A stretch of DNA of 24,773 nucleotides. Origin: Zhenhengia stercoravium. Lineage in GTDB: Bacteria; Bacillota; Clostridia; Lachnospirales; Cellulosilyticaceae. Below the pieces are notes generated by a model. That model ran no database searches and had not been told where the DNA came from. It saw nothing but the letters and a program-made list of their open reading frames with translations. This document shows, piece by piece, positions 1-7,690 of the stretch (positions are counted from its first letter, which is position 1; each line of letters starts with the position of its first letter). Location of the stretch: positions 1-24,773 of the forward strand of contig JAHLFD010000016.1 in NCBI GenBank assembly GCA_018883975.1. Direction: 5' to 3'. Made by a program: the position numbers and the translations under genes.

Positions 1-16
1 TGTGTATAAGAGACAG
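1..16. other. Tn5/Nextera mosaic-end adaptor remnant (artefact)
   Basis: The bases TGTGTATAAGAGACAG equal the 3' 16 bases of the 19-bp hyperactive Tn5 mosaic end used in tagmentation libraries. They sit exactly at the window edge and interrupt an otherwise continuous transporter reading frame on the minus strand: the conserved residues run up to base 17 and then read into the adaptor. This is untrimmed library sequence at a contig end and should be removed before annotation or submission. Confidence 0.95.
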
Positions 17-355
17 GTAATAAATTACCCATCCTGCAATCATAGCATAAAAAGTTGCTACAAGGAAAACTGTTCCAACAGCTAGGTAACCCACTATATT
101 TAAAAATTTCTTTCCTGTAATTTTGCCAAAAGCATCAATAGCATTAGAACAGCCGCGTCTACCTAGTGCAAATTCTGTATAAATAAGAGGGTATCCCATA
201 AGGACTACCGCTATCAGATAAACAAAAATAAAGGCTCCCCCACCATTTTGTCCAGCCATGTAAGGGAATTTCCAAATGTTCCCTAAGCCGATTGCAGAGC
301 CAGCTGCTGCTGCAATGATTCCTAATTTACTTGAAAAATTGTCACGTTCGTTCAA
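17..355 (-). CDS. Sodium-dependent NSS-family transporter, N-terminal fragment
   Basis: These are the first 113 codons of a neurotransmitter:sodium symporter (LeuT/MhsT-like family), which imports amino acids or related small molecules with Na+. The visible sequence has the family's TM1 signature, a short helix ending in AIGLGNIWKFPY, where the unwound G-N-I-W segment contributes to the Na+ and substrate sites. TM2 follows (GGGAFIFVYLIAVVLMGYP) with the family-typical EFALGR end, and then the start of TM3. The start is taken as TTG because an AGGTGG ribosome binding site (361-366) lies 5 bases upstream; an in-frame GTG overlaps that site and is less likely. The gene is cut at its 3' end by the contig edge, so most of the usual 430-500 residues are missing. 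The substrate cannot be judged. Confidence 0.88.
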
Positions 356-405
356 AATCTCCACCTACTTTCTTGTATTGCCTAATATAACGTGAATAAG
401 AGTAG

Positions 406-434
406 AGTATATAGAAATATAAAATATACATCAA
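406..434 (-). promoter_or_regulatory. Sigma-A-type promoter for the NSS transporter
   Basis: Read on the minus strand, TTGATG (429-434) and TATACT (406-411) are separated by exactly 17 bases. The predicted transcription start lies about 45 bases before the TTG start codon at 355. The surrounding 356-566 gap is AT-rich and separates this gene from the divergent S1 gene; apart from the two promoter regions nothing else was recognised in it. Confidence 0.6.
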
Positions 435-530
435 TATAAAAATCTTAATTTGTAATAGTAAGTTTATTCTAAATTGATAATCTCCTGTGTGTATATAAAA
501 TTCAGGCTATATTTTTATCCTTAAAATGTG

Positions 531-557
531 TATAATAAAATCATATGGTAAAAAGGA
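531..557 (+). promoter_or_regulatory. -10 element and ribosome binding site for the S1 gene
   Basis: A consensus TATAAT lies at 531-536, and an AAGGAGG-type ribosome binding site lies just before the ATG at 567. No good -35 hexamer is found 16-18 bases upstream of the -10, so the promoter call rests on the -10 box and its position alone. Confidence 0.4.
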
Positions 558-566
558 GGAATTATA

Positions 567-1733
567 ATGGAAGACAATAACTTAACTATGGCGGATTTTA
601 TGGATGAAATAGAAAAATCAATGGTACGTATTCGTAAAGGTGATATTAAAACAGCAAAAGTTGTATCTATTGAAGATGCAGGGATTATCACAAATATTGG
701 TTCTCATGCAGATGCGATTGTACCATGGAATGAATATAGCTACGAAGAAGTGAAAATGGAAGATGTACAAGTTGGTGATACTTTTGATGTACTTGTTTTA
801 AATACAGATGACGGAGACGGTAATATTATTGTTTCTAAAAAACGTGCTGAGGCAGAAGTAGCATTAGAAAATATTGAACAACTTTACAAAAATCATGAAC
901 ACTTCATGGTTAAAGTAAAAGAAGTTGTAAAAGGTGGGGTTATTGCAAACCTTCAAGGTATGCGTGCTTTCATTCCTGGTTCTCAAATTACAGATGTTTA
1001 TGTAGATGATTTAAATGAGTTTGTAGGTAAAGAAATTGAAGTAGAAATTATCGAGTTTAATCCTAAAAACAAAAAACTTGTTCTTTCAGGTAAGGCTATT
1101 GCAAAGGCTAAAACGCAACAAGCTAAAAAAGAACGTTTTGATTCTATTATAGAAGGCGAAAAATATACAGGTACAGTAACAAAACTTATGCCATATGGTG
1201 CATTTGTTAACATTGGCGGTGTAGAAGGTCTTGTTCATAATACAGATCTTTCATGGACACGCATCAAACATCCTTCAGATGTTGTTAAAGAAGGGGACAA
1301 GCTTAATGTAACTGTTCTTAGCGTAGACAAAGAAAAAGGTAAAATTGCGCTTGGTGCTAAAGACGTAGCGATGGACCCTTGGTTCTTAGAAACAGCAAAC
1401 CTTGAAAAAGGACAAGTTGTAAAAGGTAAAGTTGTGAAATTTATGAACTTTGGTGCTTTTGTATCTCTTAGTGAAAATGTAGAAGGTCTTCTTCATGTTT
1501 CTCAAATTACAGATAGACGTATTTCAAAACCAGAAGAAGCATTAGAGATTGGCCAAGAAGTTAAAGTAAAAATTACACAACTTGATAAAGTCAATAAAAA
1601 AATTGGTTTAAGCATGACAGAAGTAGAAGAAGAGATCGATCCTTCTATGATGGCATATATGAATGAAGAAGAGGAAAGCATCTCAACTATGGGTGATGTT
1701 TTAGGAAATGCTTTTAAAGATTTATTTAAATAG
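567..1733 (+). CDS. rpsA: S1 RNA-binding domain protein (ribosomal protein S1-like)
   Basis: This is a 388-residue protein made of four tandem S1 (OB-fold) RNA-binding repeats, at about residues 17-90, 107-175, 196-268 and 281-354. The last two are the most typical, each with a GxVxxxxxxGAFVxxxxxxEGLxH core. The first is the most divergent. The family binds single-stranded RNA; in proteobacteria the six-repeat S1 protein helps mRNA load on the 30S subunit, whereas four-repeat Bacillota proteins (the YpfD type) associate more loosely and their role is less settled. The tail after the last repeat is acidic and Met-rich. A strong ribosome binding site precedes the ATG, and the gene ends at its own terminator, so it appears to be a single-gene unit. 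The S1-fold assignment is firm; the ribosomal role is inferred. Confidence 0.88.
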   Translation: MEDNNLTMADFMDEIEKSMVRIRKGDIKTAKVVSIEDAGIITNIGSHADAIVPWNEYSYEEVKMEDVQVGDTFDVLVLNTDDGDGNIIVSKKRAEAEVALENIEQLYKNHEHFMVKVKEVVKGGVIANLQGMRAFIPGSQITDVYVDDLNEFVGKEIEVEIIEFNPKNKKLVLSGKAIAKAKTQQAKKERFDSIIEGEKYTGTVTKLMPYGAFVNIGGVEGLVHNTDLSWTRIKHPSDVVKEGDKLNVTVLSVDKEKGKIALGAKDVAMDPWFLETANLEKGQVVKGKVVKFMNFGAFVSLSENVEGLLHVSQITDRRISKPEEALEIGQEVKVKITQLDKVNKKIGLSMTEVEEEIDPSMMAYMNEEEESISTMGDVLGNAFKDLFK

Positions 1734-1740
1734 AATGATT

Positions 1741-1767
1741 AAAAGAGTGCCTAATGGGCACTCTTTT
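1741..1767 (+). terminator. Intrinsic terminator after the S1 gene
   Basis: A perfect 11-bp inverted repeat (AAAAGAGTGCC / GGCACTCTTTT) surrounds a 5-base loop, and the right arm supplies the T-rich tail. It begins 7 bases after the S1 stop codon. Confidence 0.88.
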
Positions 1768-1784
1768 GTATGTGGAGGCAAGGG

Positions 1785-2441
1785 ATGTTACAAGATGCTA
1801 GATTAATTATTTTTGATATAGATGGAACGCTTTTAGACTCTGTTCATTTTAATGTGGAAAATATGAACAATACCTTGGAGCACTTTGATTATGTTTACCG
1901 TGTGAGTGAGGAGCGTGTAAGGGGCTATTTAGGCCACGCAGCAGAAGAGTATTATAAAGGTGTATTGGATGAGAGTTGTGTAGATAGATGGGAAGAAATT
2001 AGAGCTTATAATAGAGCGCATATGGCAGAAGCTATGGCAGCCTATGGTAAGGAATTTGAAGGTGTAGAGAATACTTTTTCTATGCTTCATAAGACTGGCT
2101 ACAAACTTGTACTCTATAGTAACTGTTCAAGAGCTTATATGGAAGCAGCACTTGATGTACTAGGTATTAGAGCTTATGTAGATTATGCTGAGTGTGTTAA
2201 AGATAATGGATTAGCTAAGCCACAACTTTTAGCTAAAATACTTAAGATGTATGAGGGATGTAAGGGTGTGGTTGTAGGTGACCGTATTCATGATGTAGAA
2301 GCAGCACATTTGAATCATATACCTTGTATAGCTGCTTTGTATGGATTTAGTCAGGAAGAAGAGATGAAAGAAGCAGACTATACACTTTATAGCATAAAAG
2401 AATTACCAGCTCTACTTGACAAAGAAAAGGCTCATGCATAA
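1785..2441 (+). CDS. HAD-superfamily hydrolase (phosphoglycolate phosphatase-like)
   Basis: This 218-residue protein has all four HAD phosphatase motifs: the nucleophile motif DIDGTLLDS (D11 and D13), the Ser of LYSNCS near residue 112, the Lys of GLAKPQ near 145, and the Mg-binding GDRIHDVEAAH (D166, D170). The helical insert between motifs I and II is a class C1 cap, as in the Gph/PGP-like HAD-IA group. These enzymes dephosphorylate small phosphorylated metabolites, and the substrate cannot be read from sequence. The start is placed at the ATG 6 bases after a GGAGG site at 1774-1778; an ATG 15 bases upstream overlaps that site and touches the preceding terminator. The last codons carry the promoter of the valS leader. 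No terminator follows directly, so read-through into the T-box leader is possible. Confidence 0.85.
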   Translation: MLQDARLIIFDIDGTLLDSVHFNVENMNNTLEHFDYVYRVSEERVRGYLGHAAEEYYKGVLDESCVDRWEEIRAYNRAHMAEAMAAYGKEFEGVENTFSMLHKTGYKLVLYSNCSRAYMEAALDVLGIRAYVDYAECVKDNGLAKPQLLAKILKMYEGCKGVVVGDRIHDVEAAHLNHIPCIAALYGFSQEEEMKEADYTLYSIKELPALLDKEKAHA

Positions 2442-2444
2442 AAT
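2416..2444 (+). promoter_or_regulatory. Promoter of the valS T-box operon
   Basis: A perfect TTGACA (2416-2421) and TAAAAT (2439-2444) are 17 bases apart. The -35 lies in the last codons of the HAD gene and the -10 overlaps its TAA stop codon. The predicted start near 2451 lies immediately before the T-box leader. Confidence 0.75.
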
Positions 2445-2450
2445 AGTAAG

Positions 2451-2711
2451 TAAATGTCACATAAAGTAAACGTCATAGAAAAATGCGATGAAAAAGAGGA
2501 GTATAATACACCTGCATTTAGAGAGAGAAACTTATAAGCTGAAAGGTTTCTTATGTAAGGATATTAGAAGGTAGCTTTTGAGCACTGTTTTTGAAACTAA
2601 GTAGGAAGCAGCGGGTAGGCCCGTTACAGCATAGAGAGCCAGATAAAAGTCTGGAATTAAGGTGGTACCGCGAGCATTTTCGTCCTTATTAAGGGCGAGA
2701 GTGCTTTTTTT
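2451..2711 (+). ncRNA. T-box riboswitch, valine-specific, controlling valS
   Basis: The leader has the T-box landmarks in order: the GAGGAGTA motif of Stem I (about 2496-2503); a distal Stem I hairpin closed by AGAAAC/GTTTCT with a GCTGAAAG loop; a candidate specifier codon GTA (Val) at 2571-2573 preceded by GAAG; a GCGGG/CCCGT hairpin (Stem III) near 2611-2624; and the invariant AAGGTGGTACCGCG element at 2659-2672. The TGGT in that element can pair with an ACCA end, as on a tRNA with an A discriminator. Uncharged tRNA-Val should stabilise the antiterminator and let transcription pass the terminator that follows. The downstream valS gene agrees with the Val specifier. The 5' boundary is the predicted promoter start. 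Confidence 0.93.
2673..2711 (+). terminator. T-box-controlled intrinsic terminator
   Basis: AGCATTTTCGTCCTT pairs with AAGGGCGAGAGTGCT, including G-U pairs, around a short ATT loop, and is followed by a run of T. The left arm lies directly after the conserved T-box element, as expected for a terminator that is exclusive with the antiterminator. Confidence 0.88.
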
Positions 2712-2740
2712 ATATTCTTATTTCAGAAAGAAGGTGTCCT

Positions 2741-2938
2741 ATGAAGCCTATGGGTTTTGTACTTTTGGTCATTGGTGTCATGCTGATCTTTGCAGCAAGG
2801 CGTATCGTGCTTTCTAAAGTGCGTCTAGAAGAAAAGGATAAAAATGAAATGGAAATGCTAGCAAGTGGCGGTGTTATTGCTGTTAAGGTCTCAGGCTTTA
2901 TTGTGGCTGTTATGGGATTTCTATTTCTGATGATGTAG
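2741..2938 (+). CDS. Small two-helix membrane protein in the valS operon (unknown)
   Basis: This is a 65-residue hydrophobic protein that I do not recognise. Two membrane segments are visible, about residues 4-20 and 44-64. The loop between them is charged (RRIVLSKVRLEEKDKNEME), which suggests a hairpin in the membrane. An AAGGTG site lies a few bases before the ATG. The gene sits between the T-box terminator and valS and ends 21 bases before the valS ATG, so it should be made only when valyl-tRNA charging is low. The opposite strand has a weaker open frame over the same DNA without a ribosome binding site; the regular membrane pattern and operon position favour the plus strand. It is probably a real gene; its function is unknown. 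Confidence 0.6.
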   Translation: MKPMGFVLLVIGVMLIFAARRIVLSKVRLEEKDKNEMEMLASGGVIAVKVSGFIVAVMGFLFLMM

Positions 2939-2959
2939 CAAATAAAAGGAGGATTCAAT

Positions 2960-5602
2960 ATGAGTAACTTAGAAAAAGTTTATGATCCAAGTACCGTAGA
3001 AGAAAGACTTTATAAAAAATGGATGGACAACGGTTATTTCCATGCTGAAGTTGAAAAAGACAAAGAGCCATTTACAATCGTTATTCCACCACCAAACATT
3101 ACAGGGCAACTTCATATGGGGCATGCACTTGATAACACACTTCAAGATATCTTAATTAGATACAAACGTATGCAAGGTTATAATACACTTTGGATGCCAG
3201 GAACTGACCACGCAAGTATTGCAACAGAAGTGAAAATCGTAGCAAAAATGGCAGAAGAGGGTCTTACAAAAGAAGACCTTGGACGTGAAGGTTTCTTAAA
3301 ACGTGCTTGGGAATGGAAAGAAGAGTATGGCGGCACAATTATTGGGCAGCTTAAAAAACTTGGTTCTTCATGTGACTGGGAAAGAGAACGCTTCACAATG
3401 GATGAAGGTTTATCAAAAGCAGTACAAGAAGTATTTATTCGTCTTCATGAAAAAGGATATATTTACAAAGGTTCACGTATTGTTAACTGGTGTCCAGTAT
3501 GTCAAACAACTATTTCAGAAGCTGAAGTTGAGCACGTTGAAAGTCAAGGCAACTTCTACCACTTACGTTACCCAGTAGTAGGTAGTGATGAGTTCGTTGA
3601 AATTGCTACAACTCGTCCAGAAACATTACTTGGAGATACTGCAGTAGCAGTTAACCCAAAAGATGAACGCTATACACATTTAATTGGTAAAATGCTTAAA
3701 TTACCTCTTACAGATAGAGAAATTCCAGTAATCGCAGACCATTATGTAGATATGGAATTTGGTACAGGTGTTGTTAAAATTACACCAGCACATGACCCTA
3801 ATGACTTTGAAGTAGGTCGTCGTCATGACTTAGAAGAAATCTGTGTAATGAACGATGATGGTACAATGAATAACTTAGCGGGCAAATACGCTGGTATGGA
3901 CCGTTATGAAGCACGTAAAGAAATGCTTAAAGATTTAGAAGAGCAAGGTCTTCTTATTCAGATTAAGCCTCATATGCACAATGTAGGTACACATGACCGT
4001 TGTAAAACAGTTATTGAACCTATGGTAAAAGCACAATGGTTCGTTCGTATGGAAGAAATGGCTAAACCTGCTATTGAAGCGCTTAAAAAAGGTGACTTAC
4101 GTTTCGTTCCAGAACGTTTCGGTAAAACATACCTTAACTGGTTAGAAAATATTCGTGACTGGTGTATTTCTCGTCAGCTTTGGTGGGGACACAGAATTCC
4201 AGCTTACTACTGCCAAGAATGTAGTGAAGTAATCATTGCACGTAGTATGCCAGAAGCATGTAGTAAATGTGGTCATACACATCTTGTTCAAGATGAAGAT
4301 ACATTAGATACATGGTTTAGTTCAGCTTTATGGCCATTCTCAACACTTGGCTGGCCAGATAATACAGAAGAACTTAAACATTTCTACCCAACAAGTGTAC
4401 TTGTAACAGGTTATGATATTATCTTCTTCTGGGTTGTACGTATGGTATTCTCAGGTCTTGAACAAATGGGTGAAGTACCATTTAAAGATGTTCTTATCCA
4501 CGGCCTTGTACGTGACTCTGAAGGACGTAAGATGAGTAAATCTTTAGGAAATGGTATTGACCCACTTGAAGTTATTAAAGAATACGGTGCAGATGCACTT
4601 AGACTTACACTTATTACAGGTAATGCACCTGGTAACGATATGCGTTTCTATTATGAACGTGTAGAAGCTAACCGTAACTTTGGTAACAAACTTTGGAATG
4701 CAACACGTTTCATTCTTATGAACTATGAAGAGGAAGATTTAAATCTAGAGGTAGGCCTTGATGAACTGACTGCGGCAGATAAATGGATTCTTTCAAAAGT
4801 TAATACACTTGCAAATGAAGTAACAGAGAATATGGATAAATACGACCTTGGTATTGCTGTTCAAAAACTTTATGACTTTGCATGGGAAGAATTCTGTGAC
4901 TGGTATATTGAAATGGTAAAACCACGTCTTTACAATAAAGAAGACGCTACACGTCATGCTGCATTATGGACACTTAAAACAGTTATGATTAATGTTCTTA
5001 AGATGCTTCATCCATATATTCCATTCATTACAGAAGAGATCTTTATGGGACTTCAAGACAGAGAAGAAAGTATCATGATTTCTAGCTGGCCAGTATATAA
5101 AGAAGAATGGAACTTCCAAGTAGAAGAGGAAGAAATCTCTCTTATTAAAGAAGCAGTACGTTCTATTCGTAATGTAAGAAGTGAAATGAATGTACCACCA
5201 TCAAGAAAAGCACAAGTATTTGTAGTTTCTGAAAATGAAAAAGTACTTGATATCTTTAATAGAGGTAAAGTATTCTTTGCTACTCTTGCTTCTGCATCAG
5301 AAGTTGTTATGCAAAAAGATAAAGCAGGTATTGATGAGGATGCTGTATCAGCAGTTATTCCAGAAACAGTACTTTATATGCCTCTTGCAGAACTTGTAGA
5401 TTTTGAAAAAGAAATTGAACGTTTAACAAAAGAAAAAGCAAAACTTCAAAGTGAAGTAGATCGCGTTGTGAAAAAACTTTCTAATGAAGGTTTCGTAGCC
5501 AAAGCACCTGCTAAGCTTATTGAAGAAGAAAAAGCAAAACAAGCTAAATATGAAGCTATGCTTGCAGAAGTTGTAGCACGTCTTGAAAAGTTTAATAAAT
5601 AA
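2960..5602 (+). CDS. valS: Valyl-tRNA synthetase
   Basis: This 880-residue class Ia synthetase charges tRNA-Val in the cytoplasm. The ATP-binding HIGH motif appears as HMGH (52-55) after PPPNITGQL, and KMSKS is intact at 524-528. Between them is the CP1 editing domain with the TTRPETLLGDTAVAV signature, which hydrolyses mischarged Thr-tRNA. Cys pairs in NWCPVC and in CQEC...CSKC resemble zinc-binding knuckles. The C-terminal 70 or so residues are a charged coiled coil typical of ValRS, which contacts the tRNA. Its length matches the family. AAAGGAGG lies before the ATG. Expression is controlled by the upstream T-box, which is consistent with the Val specifier codon. No anomalies were seen. 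Confidence 0.98.
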   Translation: MSNLEKVYDPSTVEERLYKKWMDNGYFHAEVEKDKEPFTIVIPPPNITGQLHMGHALDNTLQDILIRYKRMQGYNTLWMPGTDHASIATEVKIVAKMAEEGLTKEDLGREGFLKRAWEWKEEYGGTIIGQLKKLGSSCDWERERFTMDEGLSKAVQEVFIRLHEKGYIYKGSRIVNWCPVCQTTISEAEVEHVESQGNFYHLRYPVVGSDEFVEIATTRPETLLGDTAVAVNPKDERYTHLIGKMLKLPLTDREIPVIADHYVDMEFGTGVVKITPAHDPNDFEVGRRHDLEEICVMNDDGTMNNLAGKYAGMDRYEARKEMLKDLEEQGLLIQIKPHMHNVGTHDRCKTVIEPMVKAQWFVRMEEMAKPAIEALKKGDLRFVPERFGKTYLNWLENIRDWCISRQLWWGHRIPAYYCQECSEVIIARSMPEACSKCGHTHLVQDEDTLDTWFSSALWPFSTLGWPDNTEELKHFYPTSVLVTGYDIIFFWVVRMVFSGLEQMGEVPFKDVLIHGLVRDSEGRKMSKSLGNGIDPLEVIKEYGADALRLTLITGNAPGNDMRFYYERVEANRNFGNKLWNATRFILMNYEEEDLNLEVGLDELTAADKWILSKVNTLANEVTENMDKYDLGIAVQKLYDFAWEEFCDWYIEMVKPRLYNKEDATRHAALWTLKTVMINVLKMLHPYIPFITEEIFMGLQDREESIMISSWPVYKEEWNFQVEEEEISLIKEAVRSIRNVRSEMNVPPSRKAQVFVVSENEKVLDIFNRGKVFFATLASASEVVMQKDKAGIDEDAVSAVIPETVLYMPLAELVDFEKEIERLTKEKAKLQSEVDRVVKKLSNEGFVAKAPAKLIEEEKAKQAKYEAMLAEVVARLEKFNK

Positions 5603-5612
5603 TGCAGTAATG

Positions 5613-5651
5613 AAAAAGGACTCTCTAAAACGAATTTAGAGAGTCCTTTTT
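5613..5651. terminator. Bidirectional terminator between valS and citrate synthase
   Basis: A perfect 17-bp inverted repeat (AAAAAGGACTCTCTAAA and its complement) with a 5-base loop lies between two convergent genes. T-runs are present at the 3' end on both strands, so it can end both transcripts. Confidence 0.93.
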
Positions 5652-5675
5652 GTATGAAAAGAAGTAAATAAATTA

Positions 5676-7046
5676 TTAACGCATAGAAAGAGGGGTGTAG
5701 TCCTTTTTCTGTGCTACACTCTTATAAGCTGGACGGATAATCTTGCCTGCATTGACGATTTCTTCGATACGGTGAGCGCTCCAGCCAGCTATTCTGGCGA
5801 TGGCGAAAATAGGCGTATACATTTCTAAAGGTAAATCTAATAAGCTGTAGACAAATCCAGAATAGAAATCTACGTTGGCACTAACGCCTTTATACATTTT
5901 ACGAGCCTTACTAATAACTTGCGGTGCGAGACGTTCAATGCGTGTATAGAACTTAAATTCATCTTCGACGCCTTTAGCGGTAGCTAGTTTGCCTGCATAT
6001 TCTTTAAGGATAACAGCGCGAGGGTCAGAGACGGAATATACAGCATGCCCAATACCATAAATAAGGCCGGTCTTATCAAAAGCTTCTTTATTAAGAAGTT
6101 TAGTAAGATAAGTAGAGATTTCATCTTCGTCGTTCCAATCTTTAATTTTTTCTCGCATATCCTCAAACATTTTAATGACTTTTAGGTTGGCACCACCGTG
6201 TCTTGGACCTTTTAGTGAACCTAAAGCAGCAGCAATAGTGGAATAAGTATCTGTTCCTGAAGAGGTTACAAGATGAGTTGTAAAAGAAGAGTTATTACCT
6301 CCGCCGTGTTCAGCGTGTAAAATAAGAGCTAGATCTAAGAGAATAGCTTCAAGTTCAGTATATTTACTATCTGGTCTTAGCATATAAAGAATATTTTCGG
6401 CTGTAGAGAGTTCTGGTCTAGGTGTGTGAATATAGAGACTTTGATTTTTGTGGTAATGAGCATAAGCTTGATAGCCGTATACAGCTAAAGATGGAAAACA
6501 TGAAATGAGGTGAATACATTGCTTAAGCACATTAGATAGAGAGGTATCATCAGGGTTCTCCTCGTCATAACTATAGAGCGCAAGAACACTTCGAGCCATA
6601 CTATTCATAATATCCTTTGTAGGTGCTTTGAGAATCATATCACGAACAAAGTCATCGGGTAGTTTACGCTTTTCGCTTAATATTTTATTGAAATTTTCAA
6701 GTTGTTTAGAATTGGGGAGTTTACCAAAAAGTAAAAGATAGGTAGTTTCTTCGAAACCATAGCGATGATCGGTTAAGTAACCTTTAGTGATATCGGCAAT
6801 ATCAATACCTCTATAAAGTAGACGACCAGGGACAGGAATAATTTCATTTTCATCTACAATATAGGAATGGACGTCACCTATTTCTGTTAATCCTACAAGT
6901 ACACCTCGACCATCTAAGTCACGTAGGCCGCGTTTAACGGCATACTTTGTAAAAAGTTCGGGATTGATAAGGTTATTTTCCTGAGCTAAGTGGGTAAGTT
7001 CGTTGAAAGGATCGGTAGAAGTATAAAGAGTGTTTTGTTCTGTCAT
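5676..7046 (-). CDS. Citrate/2-methylcitrate synthase family protein
   Basis: This 456-residue enzyme of the Si-citrate synthase fold joins acetyl-CoA (or propionyl-CoA) and oxaloacetate. The three catalytic residues are in place: a His in AEHGGGN (H247), a His in GIGHAV (H334) and an Asp in VDFYSGF (D393). The GPRHGGAN motif is also present. The protein is longer than the usual 370-430 residues, with about 35-45 extra residues at the N terminus before the RGLRDLDGRGVLVGLT strand, a form I associate with clostridial members. GGGAGG precedes the ATG and a TTGACA/TACTAT promoter lies upstream. No aconitase or isocitrate dehydrogenase gene is adjacent, so it is a lone gene, perhaps for glutamate synthesis through an incomplete TCA branch. 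Citrate versus methylcitrate activity cannot be told from sequence. Confidence 0.93.
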   Translation of the reverse strand: MTEQNTLYTSTDPFNELTHLAQENNLINPELFTKYAVKRGLRDLDGRGVLVGLTEIGDVHSYIVDENEIIPVPGRLLYRGIDIADITKGYLTDHRYGFEETTYLLLFGKLPNSKQLENFNKILSEKRKLPDDFVRDMILKAPTKDIMNSMARSVLALYSYDEENPDDTSLSNVLKQCIHLISCFPSLAVYGYQAYAHYHKNQSLYIHTPRPELSTAENILYMLRPDSKYTELEAILLDLALILHAEHGGGNNSSFTTHLVTSSGTDTYSTIAAALGSLKGPRHGGANLKVIKMFEDMREKIKDWNDEDEISTYLTKLLNKEAFDKTGLIYGIGHAVYSVSDPRAVILKEYAGKLATAKGVEDEFKFYTRIERLAPQVISKARKMYKGVSANVDFYSGFVYSLLDLPLEMYTPIFAIARIAGWSAHRIEEIVNAGKIIRPAYKSVAQKKDYTPLSMR

Positions 7047-7091
7047 ATAATACCTCCCTTTTTATAAAAGTTTTCTGAATAATTATAGTTA

Positions 7092-7121
7092 ATAGTAACA
7101 TTATGAATAATATCGTGTCAA
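7092..7121 (-). promoter_or_regulatory. Promoter of the citrate synthase gene
   Basis: On the minus strand, TTGACA (7116-7121) and TACTAT (7092-7097) are 18 bases apart, about 46 bases before the ATG. A second TATAAT-like box lies slightly downstream, at a spacing too long for this -35. Confidence 0.7.
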
Positions 7122-7130
7122 TATGTATAA

Positions 7131-7164
7131 AAGTGAGTGCTTGACACTGAATAATAAGTGAGTG
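7131..7164. repeat. Pair of 9-bp direct repeats in a divergent promoter region
   Basis: AAGTGAGTG occurs at 7131-7139 and again at 7156-7164, a 25-base period. The copies flank a TTGACA (7141-7146) that could be the -35 of the plus-strand gene at 7214; no -10 lies at the normal distance from it, although a TATTAT lies 25 bases away. The arrangement looks like an operator pair for a regulator acting on one or both divergent genes. That role is an inference. Confidence 0.35.
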
Positions 7165-7213
7165 AAAGAGATATTATAAATAAGAAGAGTATTATAATAA
7201 TGGAGGAAAATTT

Positions 7214-7648
7214 ATGAAGTATGTAGTTTTATCACCAGCGCGTAAAATAATTTGCTTTGACCATGGTGAACAAGTAGCCCAGTATTGCGATGAAAAAGAA
7301 CGTTCAGATATAGATGCCTATTGTAAGGACCAGCAGTACACATATGAAACAATGAGCTCGGTAGATGTGGGATATGTCTATACCCTTATAGGGGCAGAGG
7401 CTAGTGTGTGTTATATTTATGAAACAAGAGATGTATTAAAGCATATGAAAGAACTTCAAGTAGAATCAGATTTAATTGATGCAACAGCAGACCTTTTTAA
7501 TGATAGAAGATTAAATGAAGAGATAGATTGCCCAGGTTATTTGAGTGATGTGCTTATGGATTTAACACCAATGACAGTTTCACAGTTGCTTGATCCTTTA
7601 TATACAATGCAAAATATAGATGAATGGGCTACTGAAGGAAATGAATAA
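7214..7648 (+). CDS. Hypothetical protein, 144 residues
   Basis: I do not recognise this protein. It is acidic and apparently soluble, with no signal peptide or membrane segment. The N-terminal half alternates short hydrophobic strands (MKYVVLSP, KIICFDHG, VGYVYTLIG, ASVCYIYE) with polar stretches, suggesting a small alpha/beta domain. The second half is helical with several Leu/Asp-rich segments. Four Cys residues are scattered (20, 52, 81 and 106 by rough count) without a metal-binding spacing. GGAGG precedes the ATG, and a strong terminator begins at the stop codon, so it is a single-gene transcript. It is divergent from citrate synthase across a 170-base promoter region. It is a real gene by ribosome binding site, codon use and terminator; its function is unknown. 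Confidence 0.75.
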   Translation: MKYVVLSPARKIICFDHGEQVAQYCDEKERSDIDAYCKDQQYTYETMSSVDVGYVYTLIGAEASVCYIYETRDVLKHMKELQVESDLIDATADLFNDRRLNEEIDCPGYLSDVLMDLTPMTVSQLLDPLYTMQNIDEWATEGNE

Positions 7649-7690
7649 AAAGAAGTGTTTAATAGCTAGCTATTAAACACTTCTTTTTTT
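7647..7690 (+). terminator. Strong palindromic terminator
   Basis: A perfect palindrome centred on TAGCTAGCTA, with about 20 bases per arm (AAAAGAAGTGTTTAATAG and its complement), starts at the stop codon of the 144-residue protein and ends in a run of T. The A-run on the left could also make it work on the other strand, but no gene approaches from there. Confidence 0.9.

Noticed and set aside
1770..1784. An ATG five codons before the chosen HAD start
   Set aside because: It overlaps the GGAGG ribosome binding site and adjoins the preceding terminator; the ATG at 1785 has proper spacing.
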